Shown: positions 21,180-31,222, numbered from the stretch's first letter. The stretch is 64,000 nucleotides of DNA from Symsagittifera roscoffensis (GCF_963678635.1 NC_087063.1:14887006-14951005), one strand, 5' to 3'. Notes: a model not told the origin generated them from the letters alone. Numbers and translations are program-made.

Positions 21180-22058
21180 TCAGTAAAAACCAGTTAAAAA
21201 TTGATAAGTGCCTGTTATATCTCCGCCAACTAGGCTAAAAATGCATTGGTTGCTAGTAAAATTGTCTAGCGAGAGTTGACTATATGCATTCTTTAAGTCT
21301 AGATTTGTAAACCATACTTCTCCGGCTGAATTGTTTGAAATTTGAGCCGCTACGTTATCCACTAATTCGTGTATATTGGGCATCTGATATTTGTTCTTGT
21401 AAATTTGTTTGTTGATAAATTTTGAATCTAGAGCTAGCTTTATCGGTTTGTCTTTTTTACAAGTGATAACTATCGGACTAATAAATCTGTCCTCGTCACA
21501 GTTTTCTAATTTTTTGACGTGTCCTTCGGATTTAAGTCTGTATAATTCTGATTTTACTGAATCAAGTAAGTGTAAAGGGACCCTCCTGCCTTTTAGTTGA
21601 ATTGGCTTTAGTGGTTCGTGAAAGTGTGTTATTTTTGTTTGATTTTTTATCTTTCCAATCCGAAGGAATAATTGTTTGAAGGTTTTGGAAATCATTTCTA
21701 TTTCATTATCTATGTCAAGTGAGGTAACTGAATTGATAGACTTACAAGTTCTCTTGTTGGTGAGTGATGTGAATTGTTTTTGTGAAACTTCGATTCCGAC
21801 TTTTGGTAAATTGTTGTTTCCCAAGATGTTTCTTTCATGACCTTGAGTTAAGAAGAAGTGGCATTCCTTGTGAGACCATCCATTTGAGAAAATTGGGACG
21901 ATTACCTCTCCAGTGATATTTTTTGCATTGTTCGTAAATCCGCAATAGAGTTCTTTAGTCGCTTTATCCACTGGATAAATTTTCACATTAGGGTCTCGTA
22001 ACTTCAACTCGTGTAACACATTCTGTTTAAGGAAGCTTACAGGGCTTGCTGAATCCAC
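21180..22058 (-). CDS. Element A: protease and first half of RT
   Basis: This frame reads the aspartic protease active site as D-S-A (DSASPVSFL) at its very start and ILGNNNLPKVGIEV near the end of the protease. RT follows, with the block LALDSKFINKQ and the first catalytic aspartate in TNLDLKNAYSQL. It ends at TGA (21,177-21,179) just after QFLTGFY, where gypsy RTs normally continue with glycine. It is in the same frame as the zinc-knuckle ORF at 22,254 and was one ORF before the TAA; the sister copy is still continuous. Confidence 0.85.
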   Translation of the reverse strand: MDSASPVSFLKQNVLHELKLRDPNVKIYPVDKATKELYCGFTNNAKNITGEVIVPIFSNGWSHKECHFFLTQGHERNILGNNNLPKVGIEVSQKQFTSLTNKRTCKSINSVTSLDIDNEIEMISKTFKQLFLRIGKIKNQTKITHFHEPLKPIQLKGRRVPLHLLDSVKSELYRLKSEGHVKKLENCDEDRFISPIVITCKKDKPIKLALDSKFINKQIYKNKYQMPNIHELVDNVAAQISNNSAGEVWFTNLDLKNAYSQLSLDNFTSNQCIFSLVGGDITGTYQFLTGFY

Positions 22059-22253
22059 CTGTATATTGAGAATTACTTGGTTTTCATTTCCTAAGCCGAT
22101 GTTTAGTAGTTTCTTCAGTTCCTTTCCGTGGTCGTCATAGATAGTTGTTACGTTTAATACAGAGTAATCATCGTTATCGCTCTGTCCGGACTCCGACCAT
22201 GCGTTGATTACTCCACAGCATTCTCTATTGGCGTGGTCGATATGTACATCCAG

Positions 22254-22715
22254 TTAGTCCGAAGGATAATTATGGTCTGTATTTTTTACAATTTGACTAT
22301 CCACAATATTTTCATTTTTACGGCGTGATTTACAGAGTCTAGTAAAATGTCCTCGATATTTACAAGTCGTACAAGTCGTATCTTTAGCGGGGCAAACCGC
22401 TAGATGTCCTTTTGTAAAATTTCCGCCGCATTTCATACATGTGTTAGTTCTTTCGATGTTTAGGGTGGGTTCTCTTTTTACATTAAAATGATTAAAAGAT
22501 TTGTTGGAAGAATATCCGTTGGATTTAAAAGTACTCGTCATTTTGATGTGGTTTGTTATTCTTTTTTCGTCAATCAGGGCTACATTTAAGGCTTCTAGTG
22601 GAAATAGGGTTTCCATGAGAAGTTTCCGTTGGATGTCCCAGTTCTTCATGTTATTGATAAAAATATCTCGAATCCATTCATCTTCTCCTGTGGGAATGTT
22701 ACATCTTTTTGTCAT
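22254..22715 (-). CDS. Element A: Gag C-terminal part with two zinc knuckles
   Basis: This 153-residue frame has a capsid-like segment (GEDEWIRDIFINNMK). It then carries two zinc knuckles: C-x2-C-x7-H-x3-C at residues 93-108, and a canonical C-x2-C-x4-H-x4-C at 115-128. These bind the element RNA for packaging. It stops at TAA, where the sister copy has two different bases and reads on into protease. The upstream capsid part is in other frames (22,738-22,968). Confidence 0.85.
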   Translation of the reverse strand: MTKRCNIPTGEDEWIRDIFINNMKNWDIQRKLLMETLFPLEALNVALIDEKRITNHIKMTSTFKSNGYSSNKSFNHFNVKREPTLNIERTNTCMKCGGNFTKGHLAVCPAKDTTCTTCKYRGHFTRLCKSRRKNENIVDSQIVKNTDHNYPSD

Positions 22716-22737
22716 TTCTGCAAGTGCACCCCAGAAT

Positions 22738-23299
22738 TCAGAATTGTTCTAATGATTCTCTGTCCCTCTGTTTTCTGTTTAATAGCGTGTGTCTTTCGAA
22801 GGTTATGTTTGTCTTTCTCACAAAAGCTACGGACAAATTTTCCCAAAATTCTTTGAAAGAAATTTGTAGAACTTTAACTCTCGTGAACTTTTGGCCGAAT
22901 AATTTCTTTCCTTCGTTTCCGAGGGCTAGATAGAGTATGGATCTGAATTTTTTGGTCCACCTCTTCAAGTCTCATGCCATTGAAGTTCTTGGTTTCTGAC
23001 TTTATTGAGGCCATTTCTTCATCATCGAATCTCTTTTGTTCTCGAATATTCCTCTCGATGTGAGATGTTTTTTGAGCATCGGATTCATTTTCCGGCGGAT
23101 TTTCCAATGTTGGGGGAAGTGGATGATATCGTTCCGATGGATTCAAGAGATTTTCGATATCGATATTCTCCTTTGCGATTATTGCTAGCTGGAATAGATC
23201 GCTCCACTCTTCCCAAGGAATTGGTGGGTCCACTGTGTGGTTTTGCCAAAATGAAGGTATACCTCTCACGTTTGATTCGTTGCTGTTTGACTGCGCCAT
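22738..23299 (-). pseudogene. Element A: Gag N-terminal part in two overlapping frames
   Basis: The first frame (22,874-23,299, 141 residues) starts at the ATG formed at the LTR/primer-site junction. The second (22,738-22,968, 76 residues) carries the capsid-like stretch KKFRSILYLALGNEGKKLFG and RKTNITFERHTLL. The change of frame lies within 22,874-22,968. A second break near 22,730-22,740, where GAATTC-type short repeats flank a TGA, separates it from the zinc-knuckle frame. The same two breaks occur in the other copy, so they predate the duplication. Confidence 0.65.
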
Positions 23300-23641
23300 G
23301 ATAAAATGTTTCTTTGTTAGGGATAATTCTACTTAGTTACAAATAAGATATGTTTAAAAAGTGAATTAATCTCTAAATTAAAACATTAAAAAGTGAGCGG
23401 TCGTTCTCTCCGTCGGAGAGAATGAAGATAACAAGGTCATATCTAAATTAACCAGTTAAGAAACTTTAAGACTAATTAAATGAAATCAGACGAATGGTAA
23501 GATTCGCAACAGTGACAACATGGGGCTCTCATCCAGGGGCACGTAAAAATAACAATAAATGTATCCAAAATTATGTAAAAACAAGGTCATTGAAAGTTTG
23601 TTTGTATAAAATTGAATATTTTTCACATAACTATTTTCCCA
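23299..23641 (-). repeat. 5' LTR of element A
   Basis: 343 bp with the same TG...CA ends as the LTR at 17,197. On the minus strand its last bases (CA) are followed at once by TGGCGCAGTC, the primer-binding site. The last A of the LTR and TG of the primer site form the gag start codon. Confidence 0.92.
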
Positions 23642-24912
23642 TAGACTCTATTAATCGAATTGTTTGATAATATTTTTGAATGTAGTCGACCCATGTACCG
23701 AATAATTCAAACAGGCATAATTTGAACTTAAGTTAAAATGGCAGAAAACTATTAAATATCTGGAGTGTAGAAAGAAACACAACAAAATGATATTGTGTAG
23801 ATTGGAATAGAGTAAACTGTAACTAAAAAAGAAAACAGAGGAAAGTCATGACAAGTTTTGAAACCACGTAGTTTCATGAAATGTCTCCTGTTTTTAACAG
23901 ATGTCTACTTTGAAACAAATTTGAAATTTTGCGGATCTTAAAACAATTTGGATGGATCTCAAAATTTTTTTTTCGAGGGACTCCACGGTCCAACCAAACC
24001 TCATGACCTGATTTTATGAGGAAAACAAAGCCTCTAGGGGCAAAAATGGGTGTGAGAAGGATGTTTGTTTAACTATCCGAACATCCTTCCCGCATTCTGT
24101 GATGTGAGTACCTAACATAATTGTACATCAAAATTTTCGCTGAGATAGACGACTATACTCACGTATGCCTGCCCTGTAAGCGGCTGTCTGACCACCTTCT
24201 GCTTTTACTTCAGTCACAACCACTGGACCATTCTTCTGAATACGCATGCCCAGTTCCTCGTCCACACTCCGGCACATCACCACATTGCGGTATCTAAGAT
24301 GGGAGGTACCAACATAAACTAACCAAAGAACGGTATGACAGGAGAGTCAAAGAGTCACATTCAATACTACGTTTTGAAGCTAGGAGTAAATGTCAAAATT
24401 GTTTAAAAAATGGTTTCTGCCAACCGAAGTGGACTTATCAAAGGCTGTTAAGAAGGTCTAAGGATGGTACATTGATATCAATTTTCCAATTTGAAATTAA
24501 GCTGTTTTGTTGAACCTCAAAAATCTTTTTTGTTTGCGATTCGATGCCATTTTTTGCATGTAGGACTTTGATTCATCCGATATTGGCATCCAACCATCAG
24601 AAAGAGCCTTGCTCAACAAAAAAACTCAACGTCGAATAGGAAAACTAATATAAATATGACATCTTTAGACCATAATAACAAAGTTTGATAAATCCACTTT
24701 GATTGGTAGAAACCAATTTATTATAGCTTAGACATTGACGTCTAGCTTTGAAAATTTTTTGGAAGGTAATTCTTTGACTCGTTCTTCATTTTTTTTTCAG
24801 TTCACACCTACGTGGGCAGATTTTCCAAGAGTTTTTTTTTTGCTCAATTATGGAAATCAGTGTGTTGTGCAGTGTACAAAACAGGATCCAAGTTCAAGCA
24901 TACATTTTTTTC
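23642..24912 (-). repeat. Duplicated host intron block with exon 7, copy 1
   Basis: Nearly the same as 31,565-32,835, including exon 7. Close to the LTR the two copies are almost identical; beyond about 24,600/32,520 they diverge by small indels and many substitutions. Outside the exon there is no gene; the ORF near 24,735 is spurious. The block ends where a TG-starting LTR-like sequence begins at 24,913. Confidence 0.85.
24163..24293 (-). CDS. Host gene exon 7, downstream copy: first half of PDZ domain
   Basis: This is the second copy of the 131-base exon with the same splice sites (acceptor ATCTTAG, donor ATAC|GTGAGT). Its last base joins exon 8 to give the PDZ helix region (AGI, then GDMIAVING), a good PDZ consensus. 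It lies between the complete LTR element (left) and the chimeric element (right). It is nearer to exon 8 than the other copy. Which copy is used in mRNA cannot be told from sequence. Confidence 0.8.
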
Positions 24913-25220
24913 TGTGAAAGTAACCTCGTTGTTACATATTTGAGTAAAACGTAAGAAAACCAAATTGAATTTAACTCGAAGACCAGCGCCACCGGCGGTA
25001 ACAGATGGTTATGCTAACTAGGACAATGACTTTGGCATTACTAAACAGTTACGTAATAGCATAATATAAATACGTCATGCATAGTCTTCAGTCTCCACTA
25101 CACTCTCCCTACACTGCGTCAAAGTTATATAGTTTCAAAACTTTTTTTAAACTGAAGACATTAGTACCATCGGTATTATAAGGCAAATCTAATCCCCTTT
25201 ATGTTCTCTACGTCAGGGAA
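24913..25220 (-). repeat. Probable 3' LTR of a second retroelement (element B)
   Basis: The homology between the two host blocks stops exactly before TGTGAAAG at 24,913; the matching site near 32,836 lacks this sequence (empty site). The segment ends at an unknown point, perhaps near 25,184-25,200, where CCCCTTT would be a polypurine tract on the minus strand. No second LTR copy is present because the other half of element B is missing. Confidence 0.5.
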
Positions 25221-26962
25221 AATTTAAGTTTTTCGCAAGTTTTCTAGCTTCTCCAGTACTTGCCTCTGATCCTCCTCTGTCATGCTGATAGCAGACATTT
25301 TGTCGGCGATGTCCAATTCGTCGATCGCCATTGGGACACTAGACTCGCCACTGATATTCGCCAATTCCGCTGTTCCGATGATAACATCGGATTGTTTATG
25401 AGACTCTTTACTGGCATCGGTCAACATTGCGGCTTCAACAACTACGTCTTTCCAATCTTCAGGTCTAGTCTCTTTTTCGTGTCACTTTTTCGTAAACACT
25501 CCTTGTTCCACATTAGCCCCCGGCTCTGCTGATACTGTTTGCTCCTGTGGTACAACAGGTTAGTCGGAAATTTCCCGGGGGCTCATAATTCAAACTCTTC
25601 GCGGAGTAGTTGCGGAGGCACCTGAATCCGAATCAATACATTCCAATAACTCCTGGCCAGCTTTGTCTAACCCTCCCTCGTTCTTTTGAATTTCAAATCT
25701 ACTAATTTTCCCAGAGCTGATTTTCTAGGACGGTTTCGGATACGGGTCTCTAATCCCCTGAACTTTAATTTCATCAATCGTGTTTCCTTGGTTATCCTAG
25801 ACCGAAAGTATTCGTTAAGTGTGCGTGACAATCTTGCGGAACTTGTCCAGAACTTCGACAAAATAACCGACATTTTCTTGTTCAACCTCGATATGTCGTC
25901 CTGCATATAATCTTCCTGACAATACACTCTACAGATTTAGCGGCCTACAGATTTTTGGCCTTCCTTTTCTTCGGGCTACGGATCTTCCTTGGAGTATCAT
26001 CCTGACTCCTGGCACTCCCATCTCCACCATTATGCGTCCCACCTCTGGGCCGACTGAACGTTTCCGGCTCCAACAATTAGTTGCTGCCTCTGGCAATTCG
26101 TTACCTTCAATCTCTGAATAGTTTCGCGTGAACACTGCATTTACCGTTTTATGCTCGGTTGATATCGCTTTCGTGAAAAACCCTTCCACTAAGAATTTAG
26201 GCGGCCTACGTTCTCTCAACCTGTTCTGATGTCATAATAACGATTTCGATGTCCTATTCGGGCTGAATGTGGTCGAGATACCGGCCTTCTGAGCCGTTCG
26301 TGAACTACAGAAAAATTTGATCTTAAGGAGTTTTGGTATGGTCGGTGAGGCCTCCCATCCTCCTTCTGATTTTCTTGGAGATGAGCCCTTCCATATTGGT
26401 CGAAACATGCTCTCTTCCTTGACTTTCATATACGTTTTCAGCAGATGATAGCATAATTGGGCTATCTGTTGAACCTGGACTTGCACTTTGCGTTTTGTCC
26501 ATGTCCATCCTAACAGCGCTGTTTTCTTCCGAACTCGTATATGCGTCAATTTTTTCAATTTTGGTATTCGCGTTTCAGATTGCGACTTTCTGATCCCTTG
26601 ATTGGGTCGCTCAGTGTCAGATTTGGTCGGCTTTGATTCTTGTAATGGGTTCGGTTTGTTGACCACCGTTGACTTTTTTGGCGCAAGGCCATCCGATGAG
26701 CTATCAATAATGAAGGAGTTTGAGACGGGTACCGCTGCTTCGTGTGGCTGCCTACTCGTCGTCCATCCTCTCCTGTGTAGCTTTTAGGGCAACTTCTTTT
26801 AGTTGAGTGATCTTTGGCATCTGTACTGCCTTCTGGTGCCTTTGGCATCGCTAGTTGGGTTGAAGTATCTTGTCCCCAAACATGCGATGGTTTTTCTCCA
26901 AACCTATCAAAATGTCGTTTTATAAACAACTTTTCCGAGTCCAGAGTAACCGTATGCTCCAA
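25221..26962 (-). pseudogene. Element B: decayed pol tail after integrase
   Basis: Several overlapping minus frames (25,224-25,427; 25,667-25,927; 25,929-26,219; 26,232-26,666; 26,555-26,962) make up a Lys, Arg, Ser rich sequence. The stretch RERRPPKFLVEGFF near 26,170-26,215 resembles the Arg/Pro tail of gypsy Pol. Near 26,950-26,975 another frame reads FEVHFGAYG, like the segment that follows the integrase core. No frame is long enough to be functional. The small frames at 25,224-25,927 have no recognisable motif and may be pol tail or unrelated. Confidence 0.5.
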
Positions 26963-27008
26963 AATGTACTTCGAAAGGAGAACACCGTAAAAATTGATGT
27001 GCAGTAGA

Positions 27009-27269
27009 TCATATGCTGTACATAATTTTGCTTAAACTAGATTTTAGGGACGGCCGTGGCTGCTGAAAGGAGCATGCCCTCTGCCGTTCTCTCAGAGTAC
27101 GAATCAACTGTTCCATCAATCCGGTGATCCTGTGTTGACCCACGGGAGCACTAATTGCTTTCATATGATTTCTAGTGCAGAAATTGCCAATAGATTTGGC
27201 TACGAACCCTGTCCCTTGATCATTTCTTATATGCCTCAGTTTTACATGCAAGGCAAAATAGTTTTCCAA
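27009..27269 (-). pseudogene. Element B: integrase core fragment (copy 1)
   Basis: The frame reads the second half of a DDE core: RNDQGTGFVAKSIGNFC (second catalytic Asp), then APVGQHRITGLMEQLIRTL (catalytic Glu in GLMEQ). The first part of the core (YLLTCVDRFSKF) is in a different frame, fused behind the RT at 27,276-27,355. The sequence differs from the element A integrase in nearly every variable position. A shorter copy of the same fragment is at 28,491-28,688. Confidence 0.8.
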
Positions 27270-27275
27270 GAACTC

Positions 27276-27674
27276 TTAGATTACTTTAGCAGTCATTCTT
27301 GTCGTTATGTGGACGAACAAAAATTTCGAGAACCTATCGACACACGTTAGTAAATACCCGAAGAATGATCTTAACTCTTTTAGATTCTTTGGAATTGGAA
27401 TATCTTTGATTGCCTTGGTTTTATCGAATAGTGGGGCGATTCCGGTTTTCGATATTTTAAAGCCAAGCCATTCGATTTCTTTTTGAAAGAATTTGCATTT
27501 CGACCATTTAACTGCGAAATTGTAACTATCTAGCGTTGATAAAATTTTATAAACAATTTTCTTGTGATCGTTAAAACTTCCTTTGGAAGCGACTAATATG
27601 TCGTCAAGGTAACAATTTGTAAAAGGAATATTTCCCAGAGTTGAGTCCATGACTCTTTGAAACTCGTTTGGCAT
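27276..27674 (-). pseudogene. Chimeric RT-integrase frame, copy 1
   Basis: The frame starts after the shared TGA with the RT motif MPNEFQRVMDS, passes YLDDILVA and WLGFKIS, and reaches ELRSFFG. The next residue (YLLTCVDRFSKF) already belongs to the first strands of an integrase core. All of RNase H and the integrase zinc domain are therefore missing. The join is in frame but cannot give a working polyprotein. The same fusion is repeated at 28,695-29,093. Confidence 0.85.
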
Positions 27675-27683
27675 ATCGCCGAG

Positions 27684-28489
27684 TCAGTAAAAACCAGTTA
27701 AAAATTGATAAGTGCCTGTTATATCTCCGCCAACTAGGCTAAAATTGCATTGGTTGCTAGTAAAATTGTCTAGCGAGAGTTGACTATATGCATTCTTTAA
27801 GTCTAGATTTGTAAACCATACTTCTCCGGCTGAATTGTTTGAAATTTGAGCCGCTACGTTATCCACTAATTCGTGTATATTGGGCATCTGATATTTGTTC
27901 TTGTAAATTTGTTTGTTGATAAATTTTGAATCTAGAGCTAGCTTTATCGGTTTGTCTTTTTTACAAGTGATAACTATCGGACTAATAAATCTGTCCTCGT
28001 CACAGTTTTCTAATTTTTTGACGTGTCCTTCGGATTTAAGTCTGTATAATTCTGATTTTACTGAATCAAGCAGTGTAAAGGGACCCTCCTGCCTTTTAGT
28101 TGAATTGGCTTTAGTGGTTCGTGAAAGTGTGTTATTTTTGTTTGATTTTTTATCTTTCCAATCCGAAGGAATAATTGTTTGAAGGTTTTGGAAATCATTT
28201 CTATTTCATTATCTATGTCAAGTGAGGTAACTGAATTGATAGACTTACAAGTTCTCTTGTTGGTGAGTGATGTGAATTGTTTTTGTGAAACTTCGATTCC
28301 GACTTTTGGTAAATTGTTGTTTCCCAAGATGTTTCTTTCATGACCTTGAGTTAAGAAGAAGTGGCATTCCTTGTGAGAACATCCATTTGAGAAAATTGGG
28401 ACGATTACCTCTCCAGTGATATTTATTGCATTGTTCGTAAATCCGCAATAGAGTTCTTTAGTCGCTTTATCCACTGGATAAATTTTCAC
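27684..28489 (-). pseudogene. A-type protease-RT fragment, copy 1
   Basis: Two frames (27,684-27,887 and 28,058-28,489) cover the protease end (ILGNNNLPKVGIEV) and RT up to QFLTGFY. A one-base deletion near 28,070 relative to the second copy separates them. The upstream boundary is the tandem-duplication junction, so the protease active site is absent from this copy. The same TGA after FY closes it. Confidence 0.8.
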
Positions 28490-28490
28490 A

Positions 28491-28688
28491 TTAGGCCCTC
28501 TGCCGTTCTCTCAGAGTACGAATCAACTGTTCCATCAATCCGGTGATCCTGTGTTGACCCACGGGAGCACTAATTGCTTTCATATGATTTGTAGTGCAGA
28601 AATTGCCAATAAATTTGGCTACGAACCCTGTCCCTTGATCATTTCTTATATGCCTCAGTTTTACATGCAAGGCAAAATAGTTTTCCAA
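28491..28688 (-). pseudogene. Element B integrase core fragment, copy 2
   Basis: 65 residues repeat the fragment at 27,009-27,269 with two or three changes (for example KFIGNFCTTN for KSIGNFCTRN). It is cut off at the tandem-duplication boundary after RTLRERQRA. The catalytic Asp and Glu motifs are present but isolated from the rest. Confidence 0.8.
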
Positions 28689-28694
28689 GAACTC

Positions 28695-29093
28695 TTAGAT
28701 TACTTTAGCAGTCATTCTTGTCGTTATGTGGACGAACAAAAATTTCGAGAACCTATTGACACACGTTAGTAAATACCCGAAGAATGATCTTAACTCTTTT
28801 AGATTCTTTGGAATTGGAATATCTTTGATTGCCTTGGTTTTATCGAATAGTGGGGCGATTCCGGTTTTCGATATTTTAAAGCCAAGCCATTCGATTTCTT
28901 TTTGAAAGAATTTGCATTTCGACCATTTAACTGCGAAATTGTAACTATCTAGCGTTGATAAAATTTTATAAACAATTTTCTTGTGATCGTTAAAACTTCC
29001 TTTGGAAGCGACTAATATGTCGTCAAGGTAACAATTTGTAAAAGGAATATTTCCCAGAGTTGAGTCCATGACTCTTTGAAACTCGTTTGGCAT
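28695..29093 (-). pseudogene. Chimeric RT-integrase frame, copy 2
   Basis: Almost identical to 27,276-27,674; one visible change is TCVNRFSKF for TCVDRFSKF, which removes the first catalytic aspartate region's Asp. It follows the in-frame TGA (29,100-29,102) that ends the 511-codon gag-pol frame. It confirms that the RT/integrase join is old enough to have been duplicated. Confidence 0.85.
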
Positions 29094-29102
29094 ATCGCCG
29101 AG

Positions 29103-30638
29103 TCAGTAAAAACCAGTTAAAAATTGATAAGTGCCTGTTATATCTCCGCCAACTAGGCTAAAATTGCATTGGTTGCTAGTAAAATTGTCTAGCGAGAGTT
29201 GACTATATGCATTCTTTAAGTCTAGATTTGTAAACCATACTTCTCCGGCTGAATTGTTTGAAATTTGAGCCGCTACATTATCCACTAATTCGTGTATATT
29301 GGGCATCTGATATTTGTTCTTGTAAATTTGTTTGTTGATAAATTTTGAATCTAGAGCTAGCTTTATCGGTTTGTCTTTTTTACAAGTGATAACTATCGGA
29401 CTAATAAATCTGTCCTCGTCACAGTTTTCTAATTTTTTGACGTGTCCTTCGGATTTAAGTCTGTATAATTCTGATTTTACTGAATCAAGTAAGTGTAAAG
29501 GGACCCTCCTGCCTTTTAGTTGAATTGGCTTTAGTGGTTCGTGAAAGTGTGTTATTTTTGTTTGATTTTTTATCTTTCCAATCCGAAGGAAAAATTGTTT
29601 GAAGGTTTTGGAAATCATTTCTATTTCATTATCTATGTCAAGTGAGGTAACTGAATTGATAGACTTACAAGTTCTCTTGTTGGTGAGTGATGTGAATTGT
29701 TTTTGTGAAACTTCGATTCCGACTTTTGGTAAATTGTTGTTTCCCAAGATGTTTCTTTCATGACCTTGAGTTAAGAAGAAGTGGCATTCCTTGTGAGACC
29801 ATCCATTTGAGAAAATTGGGACGATTACATCTCCAGTGATATTTATTGCATTGTTCGTAAATCCGCAATAGAGTTCTTTAGTCGCTTTATCCACTGGATA
29901 AATTTTCACATTAGGGTCTCGTAACTTCAACTCGTGTAACACATTCTGTTTAAGGAAGCTTACAGGGCTTGCTGAATCCACCTGTATATTGAGAATTACT
30001 TGGTTTTCATTTCCTAAGCCGATGTTTAGTAGTTTCTTCAGTTCCTTTCCGTGGTCGTCATAGATAGTTGTCACGTTTAATACAGAGTAATCATCGTTAT
30101 CGCTCTGTCCGGACTCCGACCATGCGTTGATTACTCCACAGCATTCTCTATTGGCGTGGTCGATATGTACATCCAGTTGTTCCGAAGGATAATTATGGTC
30201 TGTATTTTTTACAATTTGACTATCCACAATATTTTCATTTTTACGGCGTGATTTACAGAGTCTAGTAAAATGTCCTCGATATTTACAAGTCGTACAAGTC
30301 GTATCTTTAGCGGGGCAAACCGCTAGATGTCCTTTTGTAAAATTTCCGCCGCATTTCATACATGTGTTAGTTCTTTCGATGTTTAGGGTGGGTTCTCTTT
30401 TTACATTAAAATGATTAAAAGATTTGTTGGAAGAATATCCGTTGGATTTAAAAGTACTCGTCATTTTGATGTGGTTTGTTATTCTTTTTTCGTCAATCAG
30501 GGCTACATTTAAGGCTCCTAATGGAAATAGGGTTTCCATGAGAAGTTTCCGTTGGATGTCCCAGTTCTTCATGTTATTGATAAAAATATCTCGAATCCAT
30601 TCATCTTCTCCTGTGGGAATGTTACATCTTTTTGTCAT
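29103..30638 (-). CDS. A-type Gag zinc knuckle - protease - RT frame (511 codons)
   Basis: This is the best preserved copy. The frame starts with the capsid-like region and has the two zinc knuckles at residues 93-108 and 115-128. The protease active site DSA is at about residue 221, and RT runs to the first catalytic Asp (TNLDLKNAYSQL) and QFLTGFY. It stops at TGA exactly where the other copies stop. Gag knuckles and protease are in one frame here, so this family makes a Gag-Pro-Pol fusion without a frameshift at that point. The upstream Gag part is again in other frames (30,661-30,891 and 30,797-31,222). Confidence 0.88.
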   Translation of the reverse strand: MTKRCNIPTGEDEWIRDIFINNMKNWDIQRKLLMETLFPLGALNVALIDEKRITNHIKMTSTFKSNGYSSNKSFNHFNVKREPTLNIERTNTCMKCGGNFTKGHLAVCPAKDTTCTTCKYRGHFTRLCKSRRKNENIVDSQIVKNTDHNYPSEQLDVHIDHANRECCGVINAWSESGQSDNDDYSVLNVTTIYDDHGKELKKLLNIGLGNENQVILNIQVDSASPVSFLKQNVLHELKLRDPNVKIYPVDKATKELYCGFTNNAINITGDVIVPIFSNGWSHKECHFFLTQGHERNILGNNNLPKVGIEVSQKQFTSLTNKRTCKSINSVTSLDIDNEIEMISKTFKQFFLRIGKIKNQTKITHFHEPLKPIQLKGRRVPLHLLDSVKSELYRLKSEGHVKKLENCDEDRFISPIVITCKKDKPIKLALDSKFINKQIYKNKYQMPNIHELVDNVAAQISNNSAGEVWFTNLDLKNAYSQLSLDNFTSNQCNFSLVGGDITGTYQFLTGFY

Positions 30639-30660
30639 TTCTGCAAGTGCACCCCAGAAT

Positions 30661-31222
30661 TCAGAATGGTTCTAATGATTCTCTGTCCCTCTGTTTTCTG
30701 TTTAATAGCGTGTGTCTTTCGAAGGTTATGTTTGTCTTTCTCACAAAAGCTACGGACAAATTTTCCCAAAATTCTTTGAAAGAAATTTGTAGAACTTTAA
30801 CTCTCGTGAACTTTTGGCCGAATATTTTCTTTCCTTCGTTTTCGAGGGCTAGATAGAGTATGGATCTGAATTTTTTGGTCCACCTCTTCAAGTCTCATGC
30901 CATTGAAGTTCTTGGTTTCTGACTTTATTGAGGCCATTTCTTCATCATCGAATCTCTTTTGTTCTCGAATATTCCTCTCGATGTGAGATGTTTTTTGAGC
31001 ATCGGATTCATTTTCCGGCGGATTTTCCAATGTTGGGGGAAGTGGATGATATCGTTCCGATGGATTCAAGAGATTTTCGATATCGATATTCTCCTTTGCG
31101 ATTATTGCTAGCTGGAATAGATCGCTCCACTCTTCCCAAGGAATTGGTGGGTCCACTGTGTGGTTTTGCCAAAATGAAGGTATACCTCTCACGTTTGATT
31201 CGTTGCTGTTTGACTGCGCCAT
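30661..31222 (-). pseudogene. A-type Gag N-terminal part in two overlapping frames, second copy
   Basis: The 141-residue frame (30,797-31,222) starts at the LTR-junction ATG, and the 76-residue frame (30,661-30,891) overlaps it. Both are nearly identical to the frames at 22,738-23,299, with the same two breaks. The capsid-like KKFRSILYLALENEGKK stretch is in the second frame. Sharing of the breaks means one defective ancestor for both copies. Confidence 0.7.

Larger units (their letters stand above)
17197..23641 (-). mobile_element. Complete Ty3/gypsy-type LTR retrotransposon (6,445 bp, inactivated), element A
   Basis: Two 343-bp LTRs with TG...CA ends bound gag, protease, RT, RNase H and integrase on the minus strand. 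The primer-binding site starts directly at the 5' LTR with TGGCGCAGTC, which fits a tRNA-Ser primer as I remember for Drosophila 17.6/297. The two LTRs differ at about 7 of 343 positions, so the insertion is not recent. Inactivating changes: two frame breaks in gag, a TAA before protease, a TGA in RT, and frameshifts around RNase H and integrase. No clear target-site duplication is seen (GTGAC left, TAGAC right), which suggests mutation or recombination since insertion. Confidence 0.9.
27076..29914 (-). repeat. 1,419-bp tandem duplication inside the chimeric element
   Basis: 27,076-28,494 is repeated as 28,495-29,914, with a constant offset of 1,419 over most of its length (1,420 after a one-base deletion at about 28,070 in copy 1). 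Each copy runs from the end of the B integrase core, across the chimeric join, through A-type RT to mid-protease. The boundary shares only a G or so. By eye the copies differ at few positions. The deletion in copy 1 breaks its frame. Confidence 0.9.

Noticed and set aside
17192-23646. Five-base target-site duplication for element A (GTGAC / TAGAC)
   Set aside because: Only three of five bases agree, so it cannot be claimed.
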